Shown here one piece after another: positions 55,059 through 63,684 of a stretch of 64,000 bases of DNA. Origin of the DNA: Mixta calida (lineage in GTDB: Bacteria > Pseudomonadota > Gammaproteobacteria > Enterobacterales > Enterobacteriaceae); contig NZ_CP026378.1 of NCBI RefSeq assembly GCF_002953215.1, positions 3,640,540 through 3,704,539 on the forward strand, read 5' to 3'. Numbering within the stretch: position 1 is the first letter of the stretch; each line of letters begins with the position of its first letter. Under the pieces are notes generated by a model. The model was given only the letters and a program-made list of their open reading frames with translations, had not been told where the DNA came from and searched no databases. The position numbers were made by a program, and so were the translations under genes.

Positions 55059-56183
55059 ATGAAAATCGACGCCGACATGAGTTTTCGCAAGCTGGAAATC
55101 TTTATCGCCTTTATGGCCTGCGGCAACATCGCCCGCGCCGCTGAACAGCTGAGCCTGAGCAATGTCAGCGTGCATCGCGCCCTGCATACCCTTGAAGAAA
55201 ATATACGCTGTCCACTGTTTATCCATCAGGGACGCAACCTGAAACCGCTGCCCGCCGCGCATACGCTGCTGGAATACGCGCTGGACGCGGTGGATGTCAT
55301 GGCGAAAGGGATTACCGAAGCGCGCAATAAGGCGGGACTGGGACAGAAGCGGATGCGCATCGGCACGCTCTATTCGCTAACGCTGGAGACCGTACCGCGC
55401 CTGATTATGGGCATGAAGCTGCGCCGCCCCGATCTGGAGCTGGATTTAACAATGGGTTCAAATCAGCTGCTGCTGGAAAAGCTACAGCAGGGCGAACTGG
55501 ACGCGATCCTGCTCTCTGTCACCGACAGCCAGATTGACCGGCGGCGCCATGAGGTGCTGCCGCTGTTCGAGGACACGATTTTTATGGCGGCGCCGGCGGA
55601 TGCGCAGTTGGGCGACGGGCCGAGCGCCGATCTGCGCGATTACCGCCAGCAAAAGTTCGTTTCGCTGGCGGAGGGGTTCGCTACCTTTCACGGCTTTCAG
55701 GAGGCGTTCGGCATTGCCGGTTTCGACGCCAATATCGTGATGCGCGTTAACGATATCTTTTCCATGCTGAGCCTGGTGCAGGCGGGCGTCGGCTATGCGC
55801 TGGTGCCCGGCAGAATGCGACGGATTTATGAAAGCAGCCTGCAACTGATCCCGCTGGCGGAGCCCTATCAGATGCGGCAGCTGATCGCCATCGTCTTCGA
55901 CCGCAACCGCGAACACGATCCTAATCTGCTGGCGCTGGTGGCGGAAGGCCGGATGTATGCGCGTGAAGTCGGCGTCAGCGCGACGCCGGATCGCTCCAGC
56001 GACAGCGCGTCGCCGCGCGCCAGCGGTTCGCGCGCCAGACCGGTCAGCACCGCGCCGGGAGGCATCTCCAGCGCCAGGCCGACATCGCGCTCGTTGGCCG
56101 CTTCCATCGTCTCGTGCCAGCGCACGGTGCGCGCCATATTCATCGCCAGGTCGTCGGCAATCTGCTCCGGCTGCCACAGCTGA
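55059..56183 (+). CDS. mdcR: LysR-type regulator of malonate utilisation, with aberrant tail
   Basis: Activator of the malonate decarboxylase operon. The N-terminal winged helix (M-S-F-R-K-L-E-I-F...A-A-E-Q-L-S-L-S-N-V-S-V-H-R-A-L) and effector domain match MdcR up to A-E-G-R-M-Y-A-R-E near residue 303, where normal proteins end. Here the frame runs on for 71 more residues (from about 55968) that are simply the antisense of mdcH, rich in Ser, Arg and Ala. The first 303 residues are complete, so the regulator may still work with the extra tail. GGGAG before the ATG. It overlaps mdcH by 316 bases, which is most unusual. Confidence 0.88.
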   Translation: MKIDADMSFRKLEIFIAFMACGNIARAAEQLSLSNVSVHRALHTLEENIRCPLFIHQGRNLKPLPAAHTLLEYALDAVDVMAKGITEARNKAGLGQKRMRIGTLYSLTLETVPRLIMGMKLRRPDLELDLTMGSNQLLLEKLQQGELDAILLSVTDSQIDRRRHEVLPLFEDTIFMAAPADAQLGDGPSADLRDYRQQKFVSLAEGFATFHGFQEAFGIAGFDANIVMRVNDIFSMLSLVQAGVGYALVPGRMRRIYESSLQLIPLAEPYQMRQLIAIVFDRNREHDPNLLALVAEGRMYAREVGVSATPDRSSDSASPRASGSRARPVSTAPGGISSARPTSRSLAASIVSCQRTVRAIFIARSSAICSGCHS

Positions 56184-56839
56184 CGGGCAGTGCTGCCGCT
56201 CAGATAGGCGTAGCGCGGGCGCGTCAGCGTGACGTCAGCGAAAGCCTGCGCCAGCCGCCGCGCCTGTTCGTTCAGCAAGGCGCAGTGGGAAGGCACGCTG
56301 ACCGCCAGCCGATGCACCTTCTGCGCGCCGTGCGCCGCCGCCCGCTGCGCCGCCTGCTGCATCGCCTCTTCGCTGCCGGCGATCACCATCTGCTGCGCGG
56401 CGTTAATATTCGCCAGGTAGCAGTCGCCCAGCAGCGGTTCGATATCGCTCTGGCTCAGGCCGGTAATCGCGGTCAAACCATAGCCTGAAGGATAAGCCTG
56501 CTCCATCAGCTCGCCGCGCAGCGCCACCAGACGCAGCGCGTTAGCGAAATCCAATGCCCCCGCCGTTACCGCCGCCGGAAAAGCGCCGATCGACAGGCCG
56601 CTGACCATATCCGGCTGCAATCCCTGACGCGCCAGCTCGCGCGCCCAACCGACGCCCGCGATCAGCAGGCAAAGCTGCACCGCGCGGGTATGCCGCAGCG
56701 CTTCGGCGCTGTCCAGCCGGGCGACATCTTCATGGAGCGCCTCGCTCGCTTCCGCCAGCAGTTCGTCGCCGCACGGCAATCCCTGCAACATGCCGGGACG
56801 CTGCGGCCCTTGGCCGGGGAACATAAACAACACTTTCAT
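55868..56839 (-). CDS. mdcH: Malonyl-CoA:acyl carrier protein transferase, aberrant C-terminus
   Basis: Primes the MdcC carrier by transferring malonyl from CoA. F-P-G-Q-G-P-Q at the start and the active serine in G-L-S-I-G (Ser83) are present, as is S-V-P-S-H-C with the catalytic His. The normal protein should end just after S-L-E-R-S-G-V-A-L-T (to about 55973). The frame here continues 34 residues (Y-I-R-P-S-A-T-S...) inside antisense mdcR. The ATG at 56839 follows mdcG by four bases behind GGAGG. The enzyme is probably intact; the tail is an add-on. Confidence 0.88.
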   Translation of the reverse strand: MKVLFMFPGQGPQRPGMLQGLPCGDELLAEASEALHEDVARLDSAEALRHTRAVQLCLLIAGVGWARELARQGLQPDMVSGLSIGAFPAAVTAGALDFANALRLVALRGELMEQAYPSGYGLTAITGLSQSDIEPLLGDCYLANINAAQQMVIAGSEEAMQQAAQRAAAHGAQKVHRLAVSVPSHCALLNEQARRLAQAFADVTLTRPRYAYLSGSTARQLWQPEQIADDLAMNMARTVRWHETMEAANERDVGLALEMPPGAVLTGLAREPLARGDALSLERSGVALTPTSRAYIRPSATSASRLGSCSRLRSKTMAISCRI

Positions 56840-56843
56840 TAGC

Positions 56844-57461
56844 CTAAACCTCCATCTCAGCCCGCCAGGGATCGCTGACCAGCTGCGGTCCCCGGTTGGT
56901 TTTCAACAGCGCGCGCCCGTCGCGCAGCCACTCGTTGAGGGCGAACGCGCCGCAGGGCGTCTCGACCTGCGTATCCGCGCGGCACGGCAGGCGGTCGACC
57001 TGCTGCTGCCAGCGCTGAAACGCGGTTGGCGCCAGCGGCTGCGGCGCGCGGATCAGCAGGTCGAGATCGCTGCCGCTGTGCAGCACCGGCACCTCGGTCG
57101 CCAGCGCGTAGCCGCAGCTGCCGGTAATGCCCCACTGCCACGGCCAGCTCTGCTGCGCCAGCAGGATCGCGCCCTGCACCGGCGGCTGCGAGACGAAAAT
57201 CGAACGTAGCAGCAGCCCGACGTCAGCCAGCGATTCCGGCGTGACGAAACGGATTATCGCCGCCGCGTCCAGCCAGGCGGCGGCGCGCCGCTCACGTCCC
57301 ATACCGCGAATCCCGACGGCGATCAGCCCGGCCGGATGGGTATCCCGGCGCACCACCAGCGGCAGCGTAGGCTGCCACTGTAGCGCCACCCAGTCAGGCA
57401 GATCGCCCTGTAACGCCTGAGAATCGTTCAGCCAGATTAAGTCGTGGGGACGCGGCGCCAT
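56844..57461 (-). CDS. mdcG: Malonate decarboxylase holo-ACP synthase (phosphoribosyl-dephospho-CoA transferase)
   Basis: Transfers 2'-(5''-triphosphoribosyl)-3'-dephospho-CoA, made by MdcB, to the serine of MdcC. The 205 residues show P-H-D-L-I-W at the start and the nucleotidyltransferase-like G-S-D-L-D-L-L near 129, family features of MdcG. ATG at 57461; a TTG one codon earlier is possible. Lies between mdcF and mdcH. Confidence 0.9.
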   Translation of the reverse strand: MAPRPHDLIWLNDSQALQGDLPDWVALQWQPTLPLVVRRDTHPAGLIAVGIRGMGRERRAAAWLDAAAIIRFVTPESLADVGLLLRSIFVSQPPVQGAILLAQQSWPWQWGITGSCGYALATEVPVLHSGSDLDLLIRAPQPLAPTAFQRWQQQVDRLPCRADTQVETPCGAFALNEWLRDGRALLKTNRGPQLVSDPWRAEMEV

Positions 57462-57464
57462 CAA

Positions 57465-58423
57465 TTACATTCCTGCGGTTAAAGAGATAAATAAAGGCAG
57501 CGTCACGATACAGAGCACCGACGTTATCAGCAAGGTCGTTCCGCATCAGGCGACTGCACGCCGAAGCGGTTGCCAAACACCACGCCGAAGAAGCCGGCGG
57601 AGAGCGCCACCATCAGAATCGAGGTGATCGCCAGCGAACCGTGCAACCCTAACGCCAGCACCAGCGCCCAGGCGATCAGCGGCTGAATCAGCAGCTTGGT
57701 GACGCTGGAGAGCGCGACCGCGCCGTTCAGCTTCAGCTGGCGCGCCGACAGGATCAAGCCGGTCAGGAACAGCGCGGCGGCGGTAGCGGCCAGGCCCAGC
57801 GGTCTGATTGCCGTCAGCACCAGGTCAGGCATATGAATGCCCAGCGCCGATAACACCACCCCCAGCAGCGGTCCCCAGACAATCGGTTTTTTCACCGAGC
57901 GCCACATCAACACCGGCAGCATGGTCAGGGACGATCCCTGCACCGTACCCGCCTCGCGCGCTTTTTCACGCTCCAGGATCAGCAGGCAGAACGGCGTCAT
58001 CAATACCGAGCCGCAGGCGATAGAAACCGCCACCGAGAGCGAGGTGCTGGCGTTTTCGCCCAGCACGCTGCCGAGGATCGGCAGTCCCAGCGCGGCATAG
58101 TTCGGCAGCGCCACCGTCAGAGTCAACACCGCGGCGTCCTGCGGCGACTTATGGAAGACCTTGATACAGAGAAAATAGATGGCGGCGTAGGCGATCCACA
58201 TCGCCAGCGTTAGCACCACCACCAGCGGCATCTGTTCGACAATCCCGCTCCAGGGCGTCTGAACAGTAGCGCTGAACAGCGCGGCCGGCAGTGCGAAATC
58301 CATTACGAAGATATTGAGTAAAGCGACGTTCTTGTTATCCACCATTTTCGCCTTGCCGGCCATAAAGCCCAACAGCATGATGACGAAAATAGGGGCGAGC
58401 GCGTGGAGAATAGTATAAGTCAT
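57465..58423 (-). pseudogene. mdcF: Malonate transporter MdcF, frameshifted near the 3' end
   Basis: Auxin-efflux-carrier family permease that imports malonate, about ten membrane segments. The main frame runs 58423 to 57527 (298 residues) and ends wrongly in D-A-E-R-P-C. In a neighbouring frame the expected end T-L-L-I-T-S-V-L-C-I-V-T-L-P-L-F-I-S-L-T followed by A-G-M and a TAA at 57465 is intact. A single missing base near 57541 explains this. The last membrane helix is lost, so import may fail; a sequencing error cannot be excluded. AGGTGAC precedes the ATG. A 129-base gap separates it from mdcE. Confidence 0.85.
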
Positions 58424-58552
58424 AGGTCACCTGTAAATATGAATTAAAAGTTTGCACAGGTGCGATGGTTTATTGTTTTACAGGCTGTTTTTATGGATGG
58501 GCAGCGAGTGCCCATCACGATCCACCTGGCAGGTTTGTCTTAACAACATGGA

Positions 58553-59353
58553 TTACCAGAGCGCGCGCATACGTTCGCGCACCAGCGCGGAGCTGCGGCG
58601 GTTTTCACCGCGCAGACGGTGTTGCAGGCTGCGGTCGCCGTTGCGGGCGTCCTCGATGGCGCGGATCAGCGCTTCCGTCACCTGCTGTTTCGCCTGGTCG
58701 TCAGGCGCGTCCGGTTTGGCGATATTCAGCATCTCGTCCAGCAGGCCCAGCGTCTGATAATTTTTCACGTCATAGGCCATCGGCGGCACCGTTGAGGCGA
58801 GCGCCATCAGGGCATCGACGCTGCGCAGCGTAATGCGCGCCGCGGAAGCCTGGCCCATGGCGTGAATCAGGACGCCGGGATCGTTAAAGGCGATCAGCCG
58901 GTTGGCCTGATAACCGTGCGCCAGGAAAGCGCCGGACATAGCCTTGCCGACGATCAGCCCGACAATCGGGTGCCCGGCGAGACGCGCCTGCGCCCAGGCG
59001 GCGGCCGAGGCCGCCAGCGCCTGATGGATGCCGAAGGCTTCTTCGCGGCGTCCGTAGGCCTGGCTCGGCACGTCGATTACCGCGACGATTGGGCGTTTAC
59101 GTTCCGCCTGCGCGTCGGCGGCGATGGTTTCCTGCACCACTTTCGCCAGCGTCCAGCCTTCCAGCAGACCGACCTCGCCGTTGGCGGCGCGCGGAAAGTG
59201 GTTGTTTTCATCGGGCACGACGGCGATGTAACGCACGTTCTCCCCATTCAGGTCGGCGTCCGCCACCTGAACCGACGGGCAAAGCCCCTCTAAGCGAGGC
59301 GCATTCTGACTCAGCAGCGCCAGCCATGTTTCGCCGCGACTGATTGAACTCAT
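58553..59353 (-). CDS. mdcE: Malonate decarboxylase gamma subunit
   Basis: With MdcD it forms the crotonase-fold decarboxylase that releases CO2 from malonyl-S-ACP. The 266 residues carry the oxyanion-hole type region G-K-A-M-S-G-A-F-L-A-H-G near residue 136 and V-P-P-M-A-Y-D near 190. Its ATG overlaps the mdcD stop by four bases, so the two subunits are translationally coupled. Confidence 0.93.
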   Translation of the reverse strand: MSSISRGETWLALLSQNAPRLEGLCPSVQVADADLNGENVRYIAVVPDENNHFPRAANGEVGLLEGWTLAKVVQETIAADAQAERKRPIVAVIDVPSQAYGRREEAFGIHQALAASAAAWAQARLAGHPIVGLIVGKAMSGAFLAHGYQANRLIAFNDPGVLIHAMGQASAARITLRSVDALMALASTVPPMAYDVKNYQTLGLLDEMLNIAKPDAPDDQAKQQVTEALIRAIEDARNGDRSLQHRLRGENRRSSALVRERMRALW

Positions 59354-60183
59354 AGCGAATCCTCCGCAAAAAATTGTTGAATCTGTTCGCTGTCTGCCTG
59401 ACGGCTGGTGTCTACGGCCTCCAGGCGCGCCAGCATGCGTGCGTAATCGTCGGTACGATGCTGTTCCGGTACGCCGCGCGCCAGCGCCGCGTTCACCGCC
59501 TGTTTCACCGCATGGACGCCGTCGTCCACCAACACGTCCGCTAGGCCGCTGCGATAGCGCATCTCGCCGCCGGTGATGCTCCAGATAAAGGGCCGGTTGC
59601 GCGAGTCATACTCTTCGATGCCCGCCTCCTGCTCGATAACCTGCGGGCCGTTCAGACCCAGGCGCGCTTCGCGGGTGACGATCAGCGAACTGCACAGTCC
59701 GGCCGCGATTGACATGCCGCCGAAGCAGCCGACGGTGCCGGCAATCACGCCGACGACCGGGGTATAGCGTCGCAGGTCGACGATGGCGGCGTGGATGTCG
59801 GCAATTGCCGCCAGCCCCAGGTTCGCTTCCTGTAAGCGCACGCCGCCGGTTTCCAGGCAGAGCACCGCCTGCGTCGGCACGCCGCGACGGTGATCTTCCG
59901 CCGCCAGCTCCAGCGCCGCCGCCATTTTGGCGCCGGAGACTTCGCCCATGCTGCCGCCCTGGAAGGTGCCTTCGATAGCGATCACCACCGTCGGCTTGCC
60001 GTCGATGGTGCCTTTCGCCACCACCATGCCGTCATCGGCCTGCGGCACAATGCCCTGCATCGGCAGCCAGGGCGACATGACGCCGTCAAACGGATCGAGC
60101 AGTTCGCGGTAAGATCCTTCGTCCAGCAGCAGACGCGCGCGTTCACGCGCCCGCAGCTCAATAAAACTGCTGTCGTTACGCAT
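59350..60183 (-). CDS. mdcD: Malonate decarboxylase beta subunit
   Basis: Carboxyltransferase-fold subunit, partner of MdcE. From the ATG at 60183 (M-R-N-D-S-S-F-I-E-L-R-A-R-E-R) the product is 277 residues; the 22-codon extension lies inside mdcC and was rejected. Family segments: G-T-F-Q-G-G-S-M-G-E-V-S-G-A-K-M near residue 70, G-T-V-G-C-F-G-G-M-S near 145 and G-P-Q-V-I-E-Q-E near 177. It overlaps mdcC by eight bases and mdcE by four. Confidence 0.93.
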   Translation of the reverse strand: MRNDSSFIELRARERARLLLDEGSYRELLDPFDGVMSPWLPMQGIVPQADDGMVVAKGTIDGKPTVVIAIEGTFQGGSMGEVSGAKMAAALELAAEDHRRGVPTQAVLCLETGGVRLQEANLGLAAIADIHAAIVDLRRYTPVVGVIAGTVGCFGGMSIAAGLCSSLIVTREARLGLNGPQVIEQEAGIEEYDSRNRPFIWSITGGEMRYRSGLADVLVDDGVHAVKQAVNAALARGVPEQHRTDDYARMLARLEAVDTSRQADSEQIQQFFAEDSL

Positions 60184-60475
60184 CGCTTGCCCCCTCAAAT
60201 ACCTGTTCAATACGGATTCGCGCGACGCCCGGCGTGGCGCCGAAATCATGAATGGTCAGCTTGCCGGACGGCAGGCCGTTCAACGTGCTGAGACGGTCGA
60301 ACAGCGCACGCCAGCGCGCTTCGAAATTAACCACGGAAGTGGTGATATCGACTTCAAGACGTTCGCCCTGATCGGCGACAAACAGGGCTTCCATATCGCC
60401 GGAGCCCACGACACCAGCCAGCGCCTGCCCGTACAGGGTGCGCGTGGCGGGGTAAGAAAGTGTGATTTGTTCCAT
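60176..60475 (-). CDS. mdcC: Malonate decarboxylase acyl carrier protein (delta subunit)
   Basis: Small carrier (99 residues) that bears the phosphoribosyl-dephospho-CoA group on which malonyl and acetyl ride. The attachment serine is Ser25 in V-V-G-S-G-D-M-E. ATG at 60475 gives M-E-Q-I-T-L-S-Y-P, the family start. It follows mdcB by seven bases and overlaps mdcD by eight. Confidence 0.93.
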   Translation of the reverse strand: MEQITLSYPATRTLYGQALAGVVGSGDMEALFVADQGERLEVDITTSVVNFEARWRALFDRLSTLNGLPSGKLTIHDFGATPGVARIRIEQVFEGASDA

Positions 60476-60482
60476 AACATCC

Positions 60483-61343
60483 TCAATCTGTAGGTAAGCA
60501 AATACCATCGAGAAACAGCGTGGCCGCCAGCAGATCCGCCGCGCCGCCCGGCGAGGCGTTCAGACGCAGCATATCGGCGTCGAGACGCGCCAGCGCCTGC
60601 TCGCCTTCCGGCGTCCCACAGCCGCCCGCGCTCAGCACCTGACGCGCGCCCTGGCGCATCGCCTCCAGGCCAGCCAGTCCGGCACGCGACAGGACGCAGG
60701 TATCGCTCAGCGAGGTCATGATCGCCATCAGCGCATCCAGTCGCGCCTGCGCTTCCGACGCGCCCGCCGCGCGGCTGCGCCGTAGCTGCGGCAGCGCCAG
60801 TTGAGCAATATGCGGAAACGCCTGCTGCGCCTCTTCGCGCGCGCCCGGCACGTGATAACGCTGCGTGGCGCGCAGCCCTTTGCTAAAGGTGCGCGGCGCG
60901 CGATCGTCCGGCAGCCGCGCCAGCGCGGCGGCGGTCTGGCATACCGCCTGCGCCGTGCTTTCGTCGTCGAGCATGGCGGCGGCGCTGACCAACAACCCCA
61001 GCGCCCAGATCGCGCCGCGATGGGTGTTGACGCCCTGCGTGGCCGCCATCATCCGCGCTTCGCCTTCGCGCCCCAGCTGACCGACCTGCTGGCGCAGCGC
61101 GATATCCGCCGGACGTCGCCAGCTGTTTAGCGCCAGCGCGTAAAAGGTGGGTTGCAGCGCGCGAGCGGATCGCTCCATCAGCGCCAGCGTCAGGTCGTGA
61201 TGCGCCCCGCTGCCGCGTCCGTCCACCAGGCCCGGCTTCGGCGTCAGGCGCGCTTCGTCAATCAGCGCGCCGCTTGCCCGCTCCGCCAGGCGGAGGGCCA
61301 GCTTTTCAGCGCGCTCTGCTGAGCGTTGCGGTTGCGTCGCCAT
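60483..61343 (-). CDS. mdcB: Triphosphoribosyl-dephospho-CoA synthase
   Basis: Makes the prosthetic-group precursor from ATP and dephospho-CoA (CitG/MdcB family). The 286 residues show the T-P-K-P-G-L-V-D-G-R-G-S-G-A-H-H segment near residue 34 and G-V-N-T-H-R-G-A-I near 103, both family hallmarks, and T-S-L-S-D-T-C-V near 210. Its ATG overlaps the mdcA stop by one base. Confidence 0.93.
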   Translation of the reverse strand: MATQPQRSAERAEKLALRLAERASGALIDEARLTPKPGLVDGRGSGAHHDLTLALMERSARALQPTFYALALNSWRRPADIALRQQVGQLGREGEARMMAATQGVNTHRGAIWALGLLVSAAAMLDDESTAQAVCQTAAALARLPDDRAPRTFSKGLRATQRYHVPGAREEAQQAFPHIAQLALPQLRRSRAAGASEAQARLDALMAIMTSLSDTCVLSRAGLAGLEAMRQGARQVLSAGGCGTPEGEQALARLDADMLRLNASPGGAADLLAATLFLDGICLPTD

Positions 61344-62998
61344 TACCAGCTCCGGAATTTAGCTGGCGGGTTGTAAAGACCGCCGGACCATTCCACCAGG
61401 TCCGCGACGCTGCCTGCGGCCAGCAGGGAACGGCTCGCTTCGCTGCGGCGAATGCCTAAATCTTCCGGCCAGGCGATTTTGCCTTCGCGTCGCAGCTGCT
61501 CTACGCGTTTAGCGTCAACGCCGAGGCCGATATCGGTGATGCCGGCCACCGCCGCCACCATCGCCCGACGCTCTTCCATCGACTGCGCGCGATAGAGATA
61601 GGCGATGCCTTCTTCCGTCAGCACGTGGGTCACGTCGTCGCCGTAGATCATTACCGGCGCCAACGGCATGCCGGAGGCTTTGCCTACGTCAATGGCGTCG
61701 AGTTTTTCCACGAAGGTCGGTTTGCCGCCCGCCTGGAAGGTTTCCACCATCTGCACCACCAGCTTACGGCCGCGCACCAGCGGATCGGGCTGGTCGATCA
61801 TCGCCAGCCAGGCTGGGGTGGCGTGACGACGGCCATGGGGATCGTGGCCCATGTTCGGCGCACCGCCGAAACCGGAGAGACGACCGCGCGTGACGGTAGA
61901 GGAGTTGGCGTAGCCGTCGACCTGCAATGTCGAACCGATAAACATATCGACTGCATACTGACCGGCCAGCTGGCAGAAGGCGCGGTTGGATCGCATCGAT
62001 CCGTCCGGGCCGGTAAAGAAGATGTCCGGGCGTGCGGCGATGTAGTTTTCCATCCCCAGTTCGCTACCGAAGCTGTGGATGCTCTCCACCCAGCCGCTTT
62101 CAATCGCGGGGATCAGCGTTGGGTGCGGGTTGAGCGTCCAGTGACGGCAGATTTTGCCCTTGAGTCCAAGCTTCTCGCCGTAGGTCGGCAGCAGCAGCTC
62201 GATGGCGGCGGTGTTAAAGCCGATGCCGTGATTCAGGGACTGCACCTGATGTTCGGCGTAGATGCCTTTGATGGCCATCATCGCCATCAACACATGCTCC
62301 TGTTTGATCAGACGCGGGTCGCGGGTGAACAGCGGCTCAATAAAGAAAGGCTGGTCGGCGACCACCACGTAATCGATCCAGGAACCAGGGATATCGACGC
62401 GCGGCAGGTCATTCACGTCGTCCACCAGCTCGTTCACCTGAGCGATGACGATGCCGTTGCGGAACGCGGCGGCTTCTACCAGCGCGGGCGTATCTTCGGT
62501 GCTGGGGCCGGTGTAGAGATTGCCCTGGCGGTCGGCTTTAAAGCCAGCGACCAGCGCGACATTCGGCACGAGATCGACATAGAGACGGGCGTAGAGTTCG
62601 ATATAGGTATGAATCGCGCCGATTTCCAGCTGACCATCTTCCAGCAGTTGGGAAATACGCAGGCTTTGCGTACCGGAAAAGGAGAAATCGAGTTTACGGG
62701 CGATGCCTTTTTCAAAAATATCCAGATGCTCGCTGCGGCTGACGCTCGGCATAATCATATGCAGATCGTGAATCTTCTGCGGGTTGACCTCCGCCAGCAT
62801 GCGCGACAGAAAATCGGCCTGTTTCTGGTTATTCCCCTCCAGCACCACGCGGTCGCCGGGAGCAATCAGTTTTTCAAGGACATTAGGTAAATCGTCGGTG
62901 GGCAGAACTTTGCCTGGAATAGCGAGTGATGCAATGCGTCGCTGTTTTTCAGTGCGACGGGTATCCCAGACGCGGCCTGATGATGATTCAGGCAACAT
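61343..62998 (-). CDS. mdcA: Malonate decarboxylase alpha subunit
   Basis: Malonate:ACP transferase subunit that swaps the acetyl on MdcC for malonate. The 551 residues match MdcA along the full length: D-T-R-R-T-E-K near residue 12, G-D-R-V-V-L-E-G-N-N-Q-K-Q-A-D near 48, and G-R-L-S-G-F-G-G-A-P-N-M-G-H-D-P-H-G-R-R near 380. A strong AGGAGG (63005-63010) lies six bases before the ATG. It is the first gene of the operon in the order A-B-C-D-E-F-G-H. Confidence 0.95.
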   Translation of the reverse strand: MLPESSSGRVWDTRRTEKQRRIASLAIPGKVLPTDDLPNVLEKLIAPGDRVVLEGNNQKQADFLSRMLAEVNPQKIHDLHMIMPSVSRSEHLDIFEKGIARKLDFSFSGTQSLRISQLLEDGQLEIGAIHTYIELYARLYVDLVPNVALVAGFKADRQGNLYTGPSTEDTPALVEAAAFRNGIVIAQVNELVDDVNDLPRVDIPGSWIDYVVVADQPFFIEPLFTRDPRLIKQEHVLMAMMAIKGIYAEHQVQSLNHGIGFNTAAIELLLPTYGEKLGLKGKICRHWTLNPHPTLIPAIESGWVESIHSFGSELGMENYIAARPDIFFTGPDGSMRSNRAFCQLAGQYAVDMFIGSTLQVDGYANSSTVTRGRLSGFGGAPNMGHDPHGRRHATPAWLAMIDQPDPLVRGRKLVVQMVETFQAGGKPTFVEKLDAIDVGKASGMPLAPVMIYGDDVTHVLTEEGIAYLYRAQSMEERRAMVAAVAGITDIGLGVDAKRVEQLRREGKIAWPEDLGIRRSEASRSLLAAGSVADLVEWSGGLYNPPAKFRSW

Positions 62999-63015
62999 GG
63001 CTAACCTCCTGGCTC

Positions 63016-63035
63016 ATTTGTGATTTAACTCAAAT
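63016..63035 (-). promoter_or_regulatory. Dyad in the mdcA leader, CRP-like
   Basis: ATTTGTGATTTAACTCAAAT contains TGTGA-N6-TCAAA, eight of ten CRP core matches, and symmetrical ATTTG/CAAAT ends. It lies only about 20-35 bases before the mdcA start, so it may be an MdcR or repressor site instead. Confidence 0.35.
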
Positions 63036-63581
63036 CGATGAGAAGAGTCTCTGCCTGTCAGCGCTATGCATCAATTAAGCAGGGCGCAGGATCGTTAGCC
63101 TGAGAGTAATGGAAGTTTACCGCTTCTGAGGTACAGGCCGCATCGGACGCCGCCGCGCCCTTTTCCGTCACTGCGGCCGGGTTGATAACATGAAGATAAG
63201 CAAGATCTTATCTGGATTTTTTCATGGCGAGCGGCGCCGGATATGCCTACGATTTGCAGGATCGCGCAGCGCCTGTCGTTACGGTTATCCTTCGTCAGCT
63301 CACAAAAAGGCAACTCTATCGTTGCTGGTGAGCGCAAAACAATAATGTGTTTTAAACGCGGTTTAGCGCTTTTATTACCTGCCCTGTAGCAGGGGGTTAA
63401 ATAGGATCGTTAGCAGGTTTAAAGGATATTTTCCGGTTTTAAACGCTACGGCCGCGCTTTAACAGTAAGACAGAAAGGCTTATCGCCTTCCTGGCGTAAA
63501 ATAATCTTTCATTCCGGCACGATAAAAAAATAGCTATGCTAAGCGGTTTTTCCCCCGGCCGAATTAGAGACAATTCTCACA

Positions 63582-63608
63582 TTGATATATTTTACGTCTG
63601 GATATAAT
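63582..63608 (+). promoter_or_regulatory. Candidate sigma-70 promoter for the response-regulator gene
   Basis: TTGATA and a perfect TATAAT with a short 15-base spacer, about 75 bases before the start at 63685. Confidence 0.4.
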
Positions 63609-63684
63609 ACTCTGTGTATAAATTTCTCCCTCTGCAAAGCCTTATTTCCATTAATAAGATTTATAATTTTCCGCAGGATTTATT

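Larger units (their letters stand above)
63000..63684. other. Long intergenic region ahead of mdcA and the response-regulator gene
   Basis: A 685-base divergent region without a convincing gene; short frames on either strand lack family features. It should hold the mdc promoter and the response-regulator promoter. Composition is AT-rich near the right end. Confidence 0.5.

Noticed and set aside
61625..62890. A 421-codon frame opposite mdcA
   Set aside because: Antisense shadow caused by GC3 bias; mdcA has full-length family similarity.
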